A DNA stretch of 46,614 nucleotides from the IMG/VR virus record IMGVR_UViG_3300025671_000114, positions 1 through 46,614 of that record. One strand, 5' to 3'. This DNA is from a virus. The notes under the pieces were generated by a model. That model was not told the DNA's origin. It did no database searches and saw nothing but the letters and a program-made list of their open reading frames with translations. Shown here piece by piece: positions 1-7,992 of the stretch. The translations under genes and the position numbers were made by a program. Within the stretch, counting starts at the first letter, position 1. Each line of letters opens with the position of its first letter.

Positions 1-79
1 TTTCATCATAAAACTCTTCGACTTGACCGAAGATCTCTTCACCTGAGATTAATTTGATGACTGCGTAAATATCATTCAT
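1..79 (-). CDS. Partial small protein downstream of uvsW (N-terminal 26 residues)
   Basis: The window edge cuts this gene. The visible reading frame begins MNDIYAVIKLISGEEIFGQV and continues to the first base with no stop. Its ATG overlaps the uvsW stop codon as ATGA, so it is probably translated by coupling to uvsW. The pattern of a hydrophobic strand, then K-L-x-S-G-E-E-I-x-G-x-V, resembles the first strands of small Sm-like beta-barrel proteins found in phages. That resemblance is an inference from about 26 residues. No function can be assigned. Confidence 0.7.
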   Translation of the reverse strand, partial: MNDIYAVIKLISGEEIFGQVEEFYDE

Positions 80-1533
80 GTTTGCCTCATTTTGATTGGA
101 ATGATTTCATAATTAAAATTCTCTTCATTGTAGATTTTTACTCTTTCAATGAGATGATTTAAGGTGTAATTCTTTCTTGAACCATATGTTGTATCATCCG
201 CAATATCGTAAAGAGTGGCTTTTGTTTTATTGTTTCCTTTTCTCAATACTCTTCCAATCGATTGCAGATTCCTAACCCTAGACTTACTAGGAGATGCAAA
301 GACTACGTTGTGGAGGTTCTTGATATTAATGCCTGTAGAGAAAGTGCCGTATGATGCGACAATAATGGCATTATCTTCTTTCTCAGTAATAGCTCTTATT
401 TCTTCTCTGTGTTCGGCATCAACACCACCATGGACAAAAAATACTTTTCGTCCCGTTACGGAGTTATTTATTAAATTGAAAATTACCTCTCCATGACTTT
501 CAACACGACTGTAAAGAACCAGTGTGTTTCCTTTGAGATCTAGTGCAAGATTTTTGATGAAGTTGTTTCTCTTTTCATGACCAATAATGAATTGAACTTC
601 CTCCTCAAAAGCTTCAAACTTATGTGGATCATGTTTGATGAGTAAAATTTTGATATCAAGTTTTGCAAGATGACCTTTCTCAATCAACTCATCAGTGCGA
701 ATGATTTTATATGCGGGCCCAAACAAACCTTCCAGAACCCACTTGTGAGTTTGTGTTCCGTCTAGTGTTCCTGTAAAACCAAATCGATATTTTGCATCAC
801 AGAGTTTGGTCATGATACTGACAAGAGACTTAGACTTGAATAAGTGAGCCTCATCTCCAATCACACAACCATATCTAGAGAAGAACTTTTTATCCAACTT
901 GTAGATTGATTGCCAAGTTGTGATGGTTACTGGGCGATTGTCATACTTTTCTTTACCAGAATAGATCTTGTGACAATATTTCTCTGCATCCCATCCGTAG
1001 TCTTCAAAGTCCTTGAACATCTGTTCAACCAGTGATGTTGTAGGAACCACTAGAAGAACATCATGCCCTTTGTCAACCATATATCGAACAATCGAATAAA
1101 TCATCATCGACTTTCCAGAAGCCGTGGGAGAGATGAGTAACTTTCGATTAAATCTCAATGCATCATGAACACCTTCAATCTGGTATGGTCTTGGTTCATA
1201 CCTTGTGATGGTTTTCATATAATCACCAACACCTTCAAGAGAAACCATCTCGTTCTCTTCGAAAGGTGTTCCGTAAAACTTATTATCTGTAAACTGGTAT
1301 TCGTAGTTGTATCTTCGACAGAAGGCTACAAGTTTGTCAAGAAGACCAACGTAGATTTCACCAGTTTGTGTGTTGAATAATCTTATCTTGCCATCCCAAT
1401 ACTTGTTTCGATACTGGGGCATGAACTTAGCCCCAGGGACATCGAAAGTGAACTCATCACTGAGTTCGTAATAAACATGAGGTTCTGCTTCGACTCTCAG
1501 GTATACTTCATTTTTCTTAGAGATACTAATCAT
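76..1533 (-). CDS. uvsW: UvsW-like RNA-DNA/DNA helicase
   Basis: This 485-residue superfamily 2 helicase matches T4 UvsW, which unwinds R-loops and branched DNA and moves T4 replication from origin-dependent to recombination-dependent initiation. Visible motifs are Walker A PTASGKS (136-142), DEAH (227-230), motif III TGT (254-256) and motif VI QSIGRVLRKG (424-433). The N-terminal part (1-70) with NKYWDGKIRLF matches the UvsW N-terminal substrate-binding domain. I chose the ATG at 1533 rather than an upstream start at 1623. The protein from 1533 aligns from its first residues with T4 UvsW, and the longer version would lie almost wholly inside uvsY. The 5' end overlaps uvsY by 8 bases, which suggests coupled translation. 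Confidence 0.93.
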   Translation of the reverse strand: MISISKKNEVYLRVEAEPHVYYELSDEFTFDVPGAKFMPQYRNKYWDGKIRLFNTQTGEIYVGLLDKLVAFCRRYNYEYQFTDNKFYGTPFEENEMVSLEGVGDYMKTITRYEPRPYQIEGVHDALRFNRKLLISPTASGKSMMIYSIVRYMVDKGHDVLLVVPTTSLVEQMFKDFEDYGWDAEKYCHKIYSGKEKYDNRPVTITTWQSIYKLDKKFFSRYGCVIGDEAHLFKSKSLVSIMTKLCDAKYRFGFTGTLDGTQTHKWVLEGLFGPAYKIIRTDELIEKGHLAKLDIKILLIKHDPHKFEAFEEEVQFIIGHEKRNNFIKNLALDLKGNTLVLYSRVESHGEVIFNLINNSVTGRKVFFVHGGVDAEHREEIRAITEKEDNAIIVASYGTFSTGINIKNLHNVVFASPSKSRVRNLQSIGRVLRKGNNKTKATLYDIADDTTYGSRKNYTLNHLIERVKIYNEENFNYEIIPIKMRQT

Positions 1534-1957
1534 ATCCACGAATAAACTTCTGCCACTCAATAGCATTCTTGATCTGGAACGTCCTGTTCTGGATCGTCTT
1601 GATAATATTCTCCAAGAAGTCAATCATCGTGTCGTAATACTCAATTTTGAGTTCGGCTTCAGTCAGTTTTTCGTCTGCATCCAGATACCTCTGTAATGCA
1701 TCCTTCTCTCTTACCTTGTATGGGAAAGGATCGTCGATGTAAACTTCTGGTTCAGCCTTTCCTGAATAATAAAGATGACGTTCGTGGAGAATACTTTGAT
1801 ACCTCTTCTTAGCTCTTGCCCGAAGAAGTCTTAGATCATTGAATAACTGATAGTATTTAGAATGTAACGAAGGGACCACCAAAGAGGCGGTGTGCAATTC
1901 ATCAGGATCGATCTGGGAATCTTTCTCCCACATCTCCTGAATTGTCTCAAGATTCAT
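1526..1957 (-). CDS. uvsY: UvsY-like recombination mediator protein
   Basis: This 143-residue protein is close in length to T4 UvsY (137). It shares the N-terminal pattern MNLETIQEMWEKDSQID and the segment ERHLYYSGKAEPEVY, which corresponds to the LDYYSG region of T4 UvsY. UvsY loads the RecA-like recombinase UvsX onto single-stranded DNA coated with gp32. The sequence is strongly helical and charged, as expected for an oligomeric mediator. It overlaps the upstream gp3-like gene by four bases (ATGA) and uvsW by eight, so gp3-like, uvsY and uvsW form one coupled late unit. UvsX itself is not in this window. Confidence 0.9.
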   Translation of the reverse strand: MNLETIQEMWEKDSQIDPDELHTASLVVPSLHSKYYQLFNDLRLLRARAKKRYQSILHERHLYYSGKAEPEVYIDDPFPYKVREKDALQRYLDADEKLTEAELKIEYYDTMIDFLENIIKTIQNRTFQIKNAIEWQKFIRGYD

Positions 1958-2520
1958 AATTCAGTGAAGTTTTTATCAAGGAGTTTGAAGATCTTGTACT
2001 TAAATGTTACTGATGCAGTAAAGTAACTAATATCAGTTTGAGTTGCATCAAAGTCAAGAGAGCTCAACGCGACAGGAAAGAGCCCTTCTAGTTTAACATA
2101 TGCCTGACCTCTCAGGTTACTGTTAAGAATTTCTAACGTACCATCAGAGAATTCTGCATGAGGATTTTCTCTATCACCAATCTGGGGATAGTAATCATCA
2201 TCTTGTCTCAGGTCAATGAATTGTTTTTGGCTATCTGGATAACCAAGTCCAATCATCCAGTTATAGATCTCGCTATAATTTTGCAGATCTTCATCAACAA
2301 TAAAGTTGACACGAAAATCGTCATAGACTAACTTGTCTCCAGGAAGATCAATGTCCTTGAGGTAAGTTGGTTGCAATGCAGTCCCTAAAGTGATGCCTGG
2401 CAAATTTGCACCTACCGACAGGAAATCGACCTTAGGACACTTATTGATTTTTAATTTAAATCCAACAGGTGACAGAAAGTTTCTGTTTGATACCTGTTCT
2501 AAACAGGGATTACCAGCCAT
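1954..2520 (-). CDS. Tail completion/sheath stabiliser (gp3-like) with tube-type fold
   Basis: This 188-residue protein lies between gp23 and uvsY, where T4-like cyanophages usually carry the gene annotated as gp3, the tail-tube terminator. Its N-terminus (about 11-45, NRNFLSPVGFKLKINKCPKV) and its C-terminus look like a contractile-tail tube protein. The C-terminal run FPVALSSLDFDATQTDISY parallels FPTNVSSIELSYDQNNVIEE in gp19 of this window. I infer a tube-fold protein at the end of the tail tube. It could instead be a second tube paralogue. A CTAAATAC late-type octamer lies 12 bases upstream. The stop overlaps uvsY as ATGA. Confidence 0.65.
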   Translation of the reverse strand: MAGNPCLEQVSNRNFLSPVGFKLKINKCPKVDFLSVGANLPGITLGTALQPTYLKDIDLPGDKLVYDDFRVNFIVDEDLQNYSEIYNWMIGLGYPDSQKQFIDLRQDDDYYPQIGDRENPHAEFSDGTLEILNSNLRGQAYVKLEGLFPVALSSLDFDATQTDISYFTASVTFKYKIFKLLDKNFTEL

Positions 2521-2532
2521 GGGCTTTTATTT

Positions 2533-2540
2533 GTATTTAG
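2533..2540 (-). promoter_or_regulatory. Late-promoter-like octamer CTAAATAC before the gp3-like gene
   Basis: On the minus strand CTAAATAC lies 12 bases upstream of the gp3-like ATG and directly downstream of the gp23 terminator. It matches the CTAAATA form of the cyanophage late promoter and would restart transcription for gp3-like, uvsY and uvsW. The short distance to the ATG leaves almost no leader, so the call is moderate. Confidence 0.4.
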
Positions 2541-2542
2541 AC

Positions 2543-2568
2543 AAAAAAAGGGGGGTCCGAAGACCCCC
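2543..2568 (-). terminator. Rho-independent terminator after gp23
   Basis: Read on the minus strand, GGGGGTC-TTCG-GACCCCC forms a perfect 7-bp stem closed by a UUCG tetraloop. One further C and seven T residues follow. It starts 33 bases after the gp23 stop codon and is the clearest intrinsic terminator I found in the window. It separates the capsid unit from gp3-like, uvsY and uvsW. Confidence 0.93.
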
Positions 2569-2593
2569 TGCACTATCCTTCACACGGTAAGGA

Positions 2594-2601
2594 TATTTAT
2601 A
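2594..2601 (-). promoter_or_regulatory. Late-promoter-like TATAAATA abutting the gp23 stop
   Basis: TATAAATA, the T4-type late promoter octamer, follows the gp23 TGA stop directly. Initiation here would run into the terminator hairpin at 2568-2543 within a few tens of bases. It may be fortuitous, or it may make a very short RNA or read through. Confidence 0.4.
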
Positions 2602-4011
2602 TCACATCAGGTTCGAAACCTTGACGCGACGATAGTAACGGTTGGCGTTCTGCTGCAGACGGCCCAGACCTTGGGTTGTACCCTCGGCGAATGGGTTGGC
2701 GACCATGCCGTAACGGGTCTTGAAGCCGATCTTTGGCTGGAAGCTGTTCTCACCAACGGCGCGAACCATTTGGAGAGGAACGTATGGGCAGTAGAAGATA
2801 CCAGCGTCATAAGGTGAAGAACCCTTATAACCAACAACGTAGTAGTGGTTGGCTTCAGCACCACCAGAGGCGGCATAAGGATCGATGTAGACGCGATACT
2901 TACCATTGATAGTACCAGCAAAGGTGTTGCCGGTGTCATCAACGTTCAGGTTAGCGTTCAGGGCAGGGGTGTAATCAAGTACACCAGCCATGGTCAGGGC
3001 AGAGGCGACATCAGCAGAAGTGATGATGACGTTACCCTTTCCTCTACGAGTTCTTTGTGCGATTGCGTTAGCGTCGCGCTCGATTTGGAACAGGAGACCT
3101 TTGAACTTCTCAACGGACCAACGACCATTGGAGTCAACGTCCAGGTCAAAAGTACCTTGGGTAGCAACGTTAGCCTGAGCACCAGACTCAGCAACCTTGT
3201 AGATGGTACGGATGACTTCGCGGTTGATTTCAGCCAGGATCTCAGTTGACAGGATGTTTGCCAACTCAGCCTCGGCGTTAAGACCGTGGATAGCCTTAAG
3301 GTCTTGGGCGAGTTCCAGTGAGTACTCAGCCTTCAGGGCACGTGACTTTGCAGTAACGGTGACCTTCTCGATGGAGAAGCCCATCTCGCGGAAGGCGTTA
3401 GAGCCAGTTCCGTCAAGAGCTTCTGCATCACCAGTGACCATACCCTGACCAACGTTGTAGAGGGCCTGGGCGGCGTTGGATGAACCGAGAACAGATGGGT
3501 TAGTACCCGACTGAGCAGCGGTTGTACCGAAACCAGCGTTACGGGAGGTGAAACCAGCAGTCAGGTCAAGACCTGCGTCTTGAGCGGAGAAGCCGGAATC
3601 GGGCTCGTTGAAGAATGCCTCGGTTCCAGTTGAAGGATCGCGGTCGGTTCCGTACATGGAACGCATTGCGAAGATCAGTCCAGTAGGACCGTTCATTGGT
3701 TGAACGCCTGCGATATCATAGGCGATCAGGTTAGGCATTGAACGTCTGATCAGTGAGATCAGAACGGGGTCGAAACCTGCGGTTGGGCCACCAACGGCCG
3801 AACCACCACCGAATCCACCACCAGCGCCAGCGGCGTTAGCGGAGTTGGTTGGGGTTTCGTACAGGAATTCTCTTTCTTCGCGCATAAAGCGCTCTTGGTT
3901 TTCCAGCAGGCAAGCGGTTACCGCTTTACGATGGGCATCCTTGATATCACCAAGGCCTTCATGATTCAGAAGAGGTGCCCACTTTTCCTGCAGATGCTCG
4001 GATTGGAACAT
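2602..4011 (-). CDS. gp23: Major capsid protein gp23
   Basis: This 469-residue protein is the T4-type major head protein that forms the hexamers of the prohead shell. The N-terminus MFQSEHLQEKWAPLLNHEGL and the segments FDPVLISLIRRSMPNLIAYD and PMNGPTGLIFAMRSMYG are the recognisable gp23 core, and T4 gp23 has 521 residues. A LYE tripeptide at 50-52 fits the (L/I)xE site where the gp21 protease removes the gp23 N-terminus, and a Gly/Ala-rich stretch follows it. The exact cleavage site is an inference. The gene is visibly richer in G+C at third codon positions than the fibre genes, as expected for a very highly expressed protein. gp22 and gp21 lie upstream and a strong terminator downstream. 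Confidence 0.96.
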   Translation of the reverse strand: MFQSEHLQEKWAPLLNHEGLGDIKDAHRKAVTACLLENQERFMREEREFLYETPTNSANAAGAGGGFGGGSAVGGPTAGFDPVLISLIRRSMPNLIAYDIAGVQPMNGPTGLIFAMRSMYGTDRDPSTGTEAFFNEPDSGFSAQDAGLDLTAGFTSRNAGFGTTAAQSGTNPSVLGSSNAAQALYNVGQGMVTGDAEALDGTGSNAFREMGFSIEKVTVTAKSRALKAEYSLELAQDLKAIHGLNAEAELANILSTEILAEINREVIRTIYKVAESGAQANVATQGTFDLDVDSNGRWSVEKFKGLLFQIERDANAIAQRTRRGKGNVIITSADVASALTMAGVLDYTPALNANLNVDDTGNTFAGTINGKYRVYIDPYAASGGAEANHYYVVGYKGSSPYDAGIFYCPYVPLQMVRAVGENSFQPKIGFKTRYGMVANPFAEGTTQGLGRLQQNANRYYRRVKVSNLM

Positions 4012-4058
4012 TTGCTTTTACCTAATTTAAAGTGTTTACGGGTTTGATAATCTTAAAT

Positions 4059-5102
4059 TCACTTTTTAGCGACTTGGTTCAGGATGCTCATGTATTGAGC
4101 CATAGTACCTGAGTAATCAGGGGCGGCTTCTTCGTTCAGCACCTTCTCCGAAGTCTCTTTCTGGACTTTCTGACCGAAGTATGACTCCTTCAGAGTGACC
4201 AGTTTCTCACGATATGATTCTTCACTCTCAAACTCAACACTCTCGGCGAGTTGGGCGAGCTTCTCTTTTTGGCTCAGGGCAAGACCCTCAGCAACCTCAG
4301 ATACGATCCCATCGGCAACCGACTCAGCGAGTCTGCTGTTCAGGGAGACATTTCTTTCGATCTGCTCGTTGAGTTTAGTCTCCATTTCATCAAGTTTGTT
4401 TACCATGCTCTCGACAACATCGTATTTATCTTCAGGGATTGATACATAATGTGCTTCAAAAAGTTCCTTCATGCCTGAGAGGAAGCTCTCAGTCATTTCG
4501 GACTTAAGACCGTGTTCGACGGCCAGTTCATTCTCTTGGAGCCATTCGTCAGCGACGTACTCCAGGTAAGAATCGACACGCTCGACGAGGGCAGACTTAA
4601 CAGTCTCGATTTCCTCAACGATACGCTCTTCGTTCTTTGCTTCCATCTCTGCTGCAACTTGTGCAACCTTTGCACTGATTGCAGCTTCAAAGATGGTCTT
4701 TGCTTTCTCTTGGAACTCTTCGGTGAGTTCTTCACCAGAGAAGAGGGCATTCATGTCCTCTTCGATGTCGTACTCAGGAGTTTCGTCAACGATTTCTTCG
4801 ATGACTTCTTGAGTTTCTTCTACTTCTTCAGGAACCGAAACAGGTGTTGCACTTGTTTCAGGTGCCATCGCAGCTTTTGCGCCACGATTAACAACGTCTT
4901 TTACAGTTGCGACTTTTGGCTCGCGCAGTTTTGCGGAGTCATTGTCAGGCTTGTAGTTGTCGGGAGTAGGTCCGCCGAGATCTTCAACAGAACCAGCCAC
5001 CGATGTATCCATCGGCATGCCAGCCTTTGCGTTAGCGTTAACGGCAGTCTTGGATTGCGCAGTGCCTACTTCCATTTCTTGTAAATTTTGACCACGGGAC
5101 AT
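4059..5102 (-). CDS. gp22: Prohead core scaffolding protein gp22
   Basis: This 347-residue protein lies between protease gp21 and capsid gp23, the conserved place of the T4 main scaffold. It is very acidic and almost entirely helical, with long Glu/Ala/Leu runs (about 100-300). Its N-terminus is low in complexity and rich in Ala, Asn and Asp (MSRGQNLQEMEVGTAQSKTA). The C-terminus MSILNQVAKK fits the cyanophage gp22 ending. gp22 fills the prohead interior and is degraded by gp21 during maturation. It is longer than T4 gp22 (269), mostly through the acidic N-terminal half. A TATAAATA octamer lies 46 bases upstream and probably drives gp22 and gp23 together. Confidence 0.88.
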   Translation of the reverse strand: MSRGQNLQEMEVGTAQSKTAVNANAKAGMPMDTSVAGSVEDLGGPTPDNYKPDNDSAKLREPKVATVKDVVNRGAKAAMAPETSATPVSVPEEVEETQEVIEEIVDETPEYDIEEDMNALFSGEELTEEFQEKAKTIFEAAISAKVAQVAAEMEAKNEERIVEEIETVKSALVERVDSYLEYVADEWLQENELAVEHGLKSEMTESFLSGMKELFEAHYVSIPEDKYDVVESMVNKLDEMETKLNEQIERNVSLNSRLAESVADGIVSEVAEGLALSQKEKLAQLAESVEFESEESYREKLVTLKESYFGQKVQKETSEKVLNEEAAPDYSGTMAQYMSILNQVAKK

Positions 5103-5147
5103 TTGAACTCTCCGATTAAGACTTTATAAGTGTAGTTAATCTATTGT

Positions 5148-5155
5148 TATTTATA
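5148..5155 (-). promoter_or_regulatory. Late promoter-like TATAAATA before gp22
   Basis: A perfect T4-type late octamer on the minus strand sits in the 55-base gap between gp21 and gp22, two bases after the gp21 stop and 46 bases before the gp22 ATG. It is the nearest good candidate for high late expression of gp22 and gp23, because I see none in the gp22-gp23 gap. Confidence 0.7.
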
Positions 5156-5157
5156 AA

Positions 5158-5808
5158 TTAGAGATTTCCCAAGAAGTCTTGGAAAAGTCTCAGCTTGTTC
5201 TCTTGCAGCTGTCTTGAGTTGACAAGAGTATTGATCTGTTTGTATGTCTTCTCTGCATATTTTTCGCGGAGAATTCCACCATCCCAAACCCATTCTTTAC
5301 CTTCCATAATGCCATCTACGAAAGCATCAGGAGCAGAAGGATCTGCAACGATATCTGCGGCTGTGGCGAGCATGAAGTCTTCACCAACGATGTTCACGCC
5401 CTCATTGTTCATGCGGACTGAACCAACACCACGGGAAGAAACACCCAACTTGACACCTTCATCGAGAAGGGACTTTGCAATGTTTCCCATCGGTGTATTT
5501 AGTACTTTTGCACGACCGATGAAATTGTTACCTTCACGAACCAGAGAAGTGATCTTGTGGGATACACGATCCAGGTTTACAGTAGGACCATCGGGGTGAC
5601 CCAGCTCACCAAGAGCACGACCCTTTTGAATGAAAGTTTCGTTGTAACGGGCTACTTCCTTTTCAAGGGTTTCGCAGGGATACATTCTTCCATTGCGATT
5701 TTTCATATCGCCTTGGAGGAAAATACCTTCGATGTACAGGTTCTTCTTACCGTTGCGTTCTTCAACGATAACTTCTACCTGTTCTATTTCTTCTCTGATC
5801 AGTTTCAT
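5158..5808 (-). CDS. gp21: Prohead maturation protease gp21
   Basis: This 216-residue protein matches the T4 gp21 serine protease, which cuts scaffold and capsid proteins at (L/I)xE sites during head maturation. The N-terminal part reads LYIEGIFLQGDMKNRNGRMY. The likely catalytic His is in GELGHP (His71) and the catalytic Ser in GVSSRG (Ser124 or Ser125). This matches the His/Ser pair of the family, which has a herpesvirus-like protease fold. The C-terminal stretch (about 185-216) is helical and charged. It lies between the 88-residue protein and scaffold gp22. Its length agrees with the T4 protein (212). Confidence 0.94.
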   Translation of the reverse strand: MKLIREEIEQVEVIVEERNGKKNLYIEGIFLQGDMKNRNGRMYPCETLEKEVARYNETFIQKGRALGELGHPDGPTVNLDRVSHKITSLVREGNNFIGRAKVLNTPMGNIAKSLLDEGVKLGVSSRGVGSVRMNNEGVNIVGEDFMLATAADIVADPSAPDAFVDGIMEGKEWVWDGGILREKYAEKTYKQINTLVNSRQLQENKLRLFQDFLGNL

Positions 5809-5813
5809 TGTTC

Positions 5814-6080
5814 TTATTGAGTGAATGCGATTTTTACAACTCTCACAGTTCCACCAGTTACATGGACGAGATCATCAGGTCTCTTAACGACGATATCGCT
5901 TGTATCTTGCAGCATTGTGAAAGTTGAGAACCCAACAAACCCAGAGGTTTGAAGACCAACTACAACGGTTGCACCAGAAGTATTAGTAATTCTTACAACA
6001 CTAGCATTACCAACACTGGTGCTGTTACCAATACCTGCGGCTAAATCCGCCTCATTTGATAATGGTTTAAACTTAGCCAT
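5814..6080 (-). CDS. Small beta-rich protein in the head operon, function unknown
   Basis: This 88-residue protein (MAKFKPLSNEADLAAGIGNS...) starts inside the end of the gp67-like gene with an eight-base overlap. It ends five bases before gp21. In T4 this slot holds gene 68, a helical prohead core protein. The present sequence is instead rich in Val, Thr, Ser and Gly in alternating strand-like patterns (30-88), with no acidic helix. It looks like a small beta-sandwich, perhaps a head decoration or accessory protein. I do not recognise a named family, so only its place in the head operon is firm. Confidence 0.75.
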   Translation of the reverse strand: MAKFKPLSNEADLAAGIGNSTSVGNASVVRITNTSGATVVVGLQTSGFVGFSTFTMLQDTSDIVVKRPDDLVHVTGGTVRVVKIAFTQ

Positions 6081-6285
6081 CCTCTTCCTCAGTGGTAGGG
6101 TCTTCTTGGGTTACGTCATCTTCTTCATATTCAATTTCATCACCAAAAAGATCTGCAGCAACTACAGGTCTTCCAGCTTCAACTCTGTCTGCGGCTTTCG
6201 CATTCAGGACATTCTTAATTGCATCACTAATCTCATGTGCGGGTGCGTCTTGCAACACCAAATCAACAAATTGTTCAGAATCCAC
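6073..6285 (-). CDS. gp67: gp67-like prohead core protein
   Basis: This 70-residue acidic protein lies directly downstream of portal gp20, as T4 gene 67 does. The helical segment IKNVLNAKAADRVEAGRPVV is followed by DLFGDE and a tail of about 20 mostly Asp/Glu residues (50-70). T4 gp67 has the same layout of helix and acidic C-terminal tail; it is a prohead core component cut by gp21 to internal peptides. The start is a GTG at 6285, since no ATG is available in frame before the conserved helix. A TATAAATA octamer sits 24 bases upstream, over the gp20 stop codon. Confidence 0.75.
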   Translation of the reverse strand: MDSEQFVDLVLQDAPAHEISDAIKNVLNAKAADRVEAGRPVVAADLFGDEIEYEEDDVTQEDPTTEEEDG

Positions 6286-6308
6286 GATAATGTAAATACA
6301 CTACAAAT

Positions 6309-6316
6309 TATTTATA
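6309..6316 (-). promoter_or_regulatory. Late promoter-like TATAAATA over the gp20 stop
   Basis: A perfect octamer on the minus strand in which the TAA of TATAAATA is also the gp20 stop codon (6314-6312). It lies 24 bases upstream of the gp67-like GTG and probably drives gp67-like, the 88-residue gene and gp21. Confidence 0.65.
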
Positions 6317-7961
6317 TTTCGCCACCTTCAGGGGCTTCAACTGCTTTATCATCAACTTGAGGATCTTCTGTTGATGGAGCTTTGTTTTGTAGATCCATTG
6401 CAGCACCTGCAAGTTCCATTGACTGCATCATGAGAGGATCTGGATACAAACCAGCCTCAATTTCTGCAGCAATCAGTTTATCCTGATCAACAATTTCTTC
6501 ATCAGTCTGACGAAGGATCTTACGTCTTACATAATCTTGCGAGAAATACTTACCAACGTATTGTTCAGCCTGTGCAGCATTATTGATGCGTTCTTGGAAC
6601 AACTCACTTTCTTTGAGTTCTGCAAAGTGATTATCATAGATATAGTCAAACTGAATGTGTTCGGACATCAATGTCCAATCTTCGGGCGTTATGACGTTCT
6701 TAAGAAGAAGTTGTGTCTTCAACATGTCAAGGAACATGTTGGAGAATCTCTTACGAAGACGACCAACAAACTTGTTGAATCTCAGTTCGTCTCTGAGAAT
6801 TTCGGAAGAACGACCAAGGTTAAAACCACCTTCTCCACCAAGACGGGTTTCTGGAACACCCAGAGCTTTGTAGAGTTTTTTCTGGAAGTACTGAATATCA
6901 GTAATCTCACCAAGGTTCTGTCCTCCTGGTAGAGTTGTGATTTCTGTACCACGACCACCTTCTCTTCTTGGCAGCCAGAAGTCCTCAAGCATACTCATGA
7001 ACTTCTTATCATCACGAACTTCACCAGTGTTTGCGTCATAGACCAACTTAGATCTATAACGGTTCATGACCTCACGAAGATATTGTTCTGCCTTCACTTT
7101 AGGCAGATTACCAACGTCGATATAGAAAATTCTTCTTTCTGGAGCACGAGACAATCTGTAGATAACCAGAGAGTCTTCGATCATTCTCAGTTGGTTCAGG
7201 GCTTTGATTGCTTTATGTAACCAAGAGAGTGTATTGTGTTTGTTGCGATCTACCAGACCAGAAGTGCAATAAGTGATCGCATCTTTTGCAATCTTGATCC
7301 CACCAGCTGCACCGCCTGCGGTTGGAAGATAAGATGCACCAGATTTACCTGAGTTTGGATTATACTCAAAATACTCATCCATTTCTGGACTGAGTGAGTT
7401 TACTGGTTCATTACTATTCAGTCTAGCCAGATTTGGATCTTTTTTTCTAACCTGACGAACGTACTTGATCTTTAGAGCATCAATGTATCTCAGTTCTTGG
7501 ATACCTGCTTGTGGATTTTTAAGATCAATTACCTTGTGATAATAAAGTCTTCCATCAACATACCAGTTACGGAAAATCTCATGGGCTTTGGAGTCAAAAT
7601 CCAGGAGATCCTTAATATACTTAAATTCGTCGCGGATAATCTTTTTGATATTATCCCCGACGTTTAAGTTTTGGAGGTCGATCTCAACTGGGCTGTCGCT
7701 GAGATCGGAAACAATTGCCTCGTTTACAATATCCTCAATCGCTTCGTCACACTCTGGATGCAGAGACATTTCTCTGTATCTTTTAACGAGATCATACTCA
7801 TTCCTGAATACACCTTCAATATCAACATATTGTCCATAGAAGCCGCTACTAACATAGTAGTCGGATTTATCTGCCTCGTTCTGCGGAACAGGAGAAACCG
7901 CAGACTTAGGCAGATTATCTCCGTCAGCCCCCTCTATGGAGAAACCGAATAATTTAGCCAT
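6312..7961 (-). CDS. gp20: Portal vertex protein gp20
   Basis: This 549-residue protein is the T4-type portal, the dodecameric ring at one vertex. The portal starts head assembly, passes DNA during packaging and binds the neck proteins gp13 and gp14. Recognisable segments are YREMSLHPECDEAIEDIVNE (62-81) and NWYVDGRLYYHKVID (132-146). The helical wing/stem region YIDVGNLPKVKAEQYL follows later. T4 gp20 has 524 residues. The last 50 residues are variable, helical and acidic. This gene is the standard marker for cyanomyovirus diversity. It follows gp19 with a GATAAATA octamer 24 bases before the ATG. Confidence 0.96.
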   Translation of the reverse strand: MAKLFGFSIEGADGDNLPKSAVSPVPQNEADKSDYYVSSGFYGQYVDIEGVFRNEYDLVKRYREMSLHPECDEAIEDIVNEAIVSDLSDSPVEIDLQNLNVGDNIKKIIRDEFKYIKDLLDFDSKAHEIFRNWYVDGRLYYHKVIDLKNPQAGIQELRYIDALKIKYVRQVRKKDPNLARLNSNEPVNSLSPEMDEYFEYNPNSGKSGASYLPTAGGAAGGIKIAKDAITYCTSGLVDRNKHNTLSWLHKAIKALNQLRMIEDSLVIYRLSRAPERRIFYIDVGNLPKVKAEQYLREVMNRYRSKLVYDANTGEVRDDKKFMSMLEDFWLPRREGGRGTEITTLPGGQNLGEITDIQYFQKKLYKALGVPETRLGGEGGFNLGRSSEILRDELRFNKFVGRLRKRFSNMFLDMLKTQLLLKNVITPEDWTLMSEHIQFDYIYDNHFAELKESELFQERINNAAQAEQYVGKYFSQDYVRRKILRQTDEEIVDQDKLIAAEIEAGLYPDPLMMQSMELAGAAMDLQNKAPSTEDPQVDDKAVEAPEGGEI

Positions 7962-7984
7962 TTTGTCAGTGTTGTCTTATGGTC

Positions 7985-7992
7985 TATTTATC
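7985..7992 (-). promoter_or_regulatory. Late promoter-like GATAAATA over the gp19 stop
   Basis: GATAAATA fits the NATAAATA late consensus. Its first two bases are part of the gp19 TGA stop codon. It lies 24 bases upstream of the gp20 ATG. Confidence 0.6.

Noticed and set aside
1534-1623. N-terminal 30-residue extension of uvsW
   Set aside because: It lies almost wholly inside uvsY, is Arg/Ser-rich as expected of a shadow frame, and T4 UvsW aligns from the ATG at 1533.
4512-5084. Plus-strand open frame of 190 codons opposite gp22
   Set aside because: It is Cys/Phe-rich with no recognisable pattern and lies wholly antisense to the well-supported scaffold gene.
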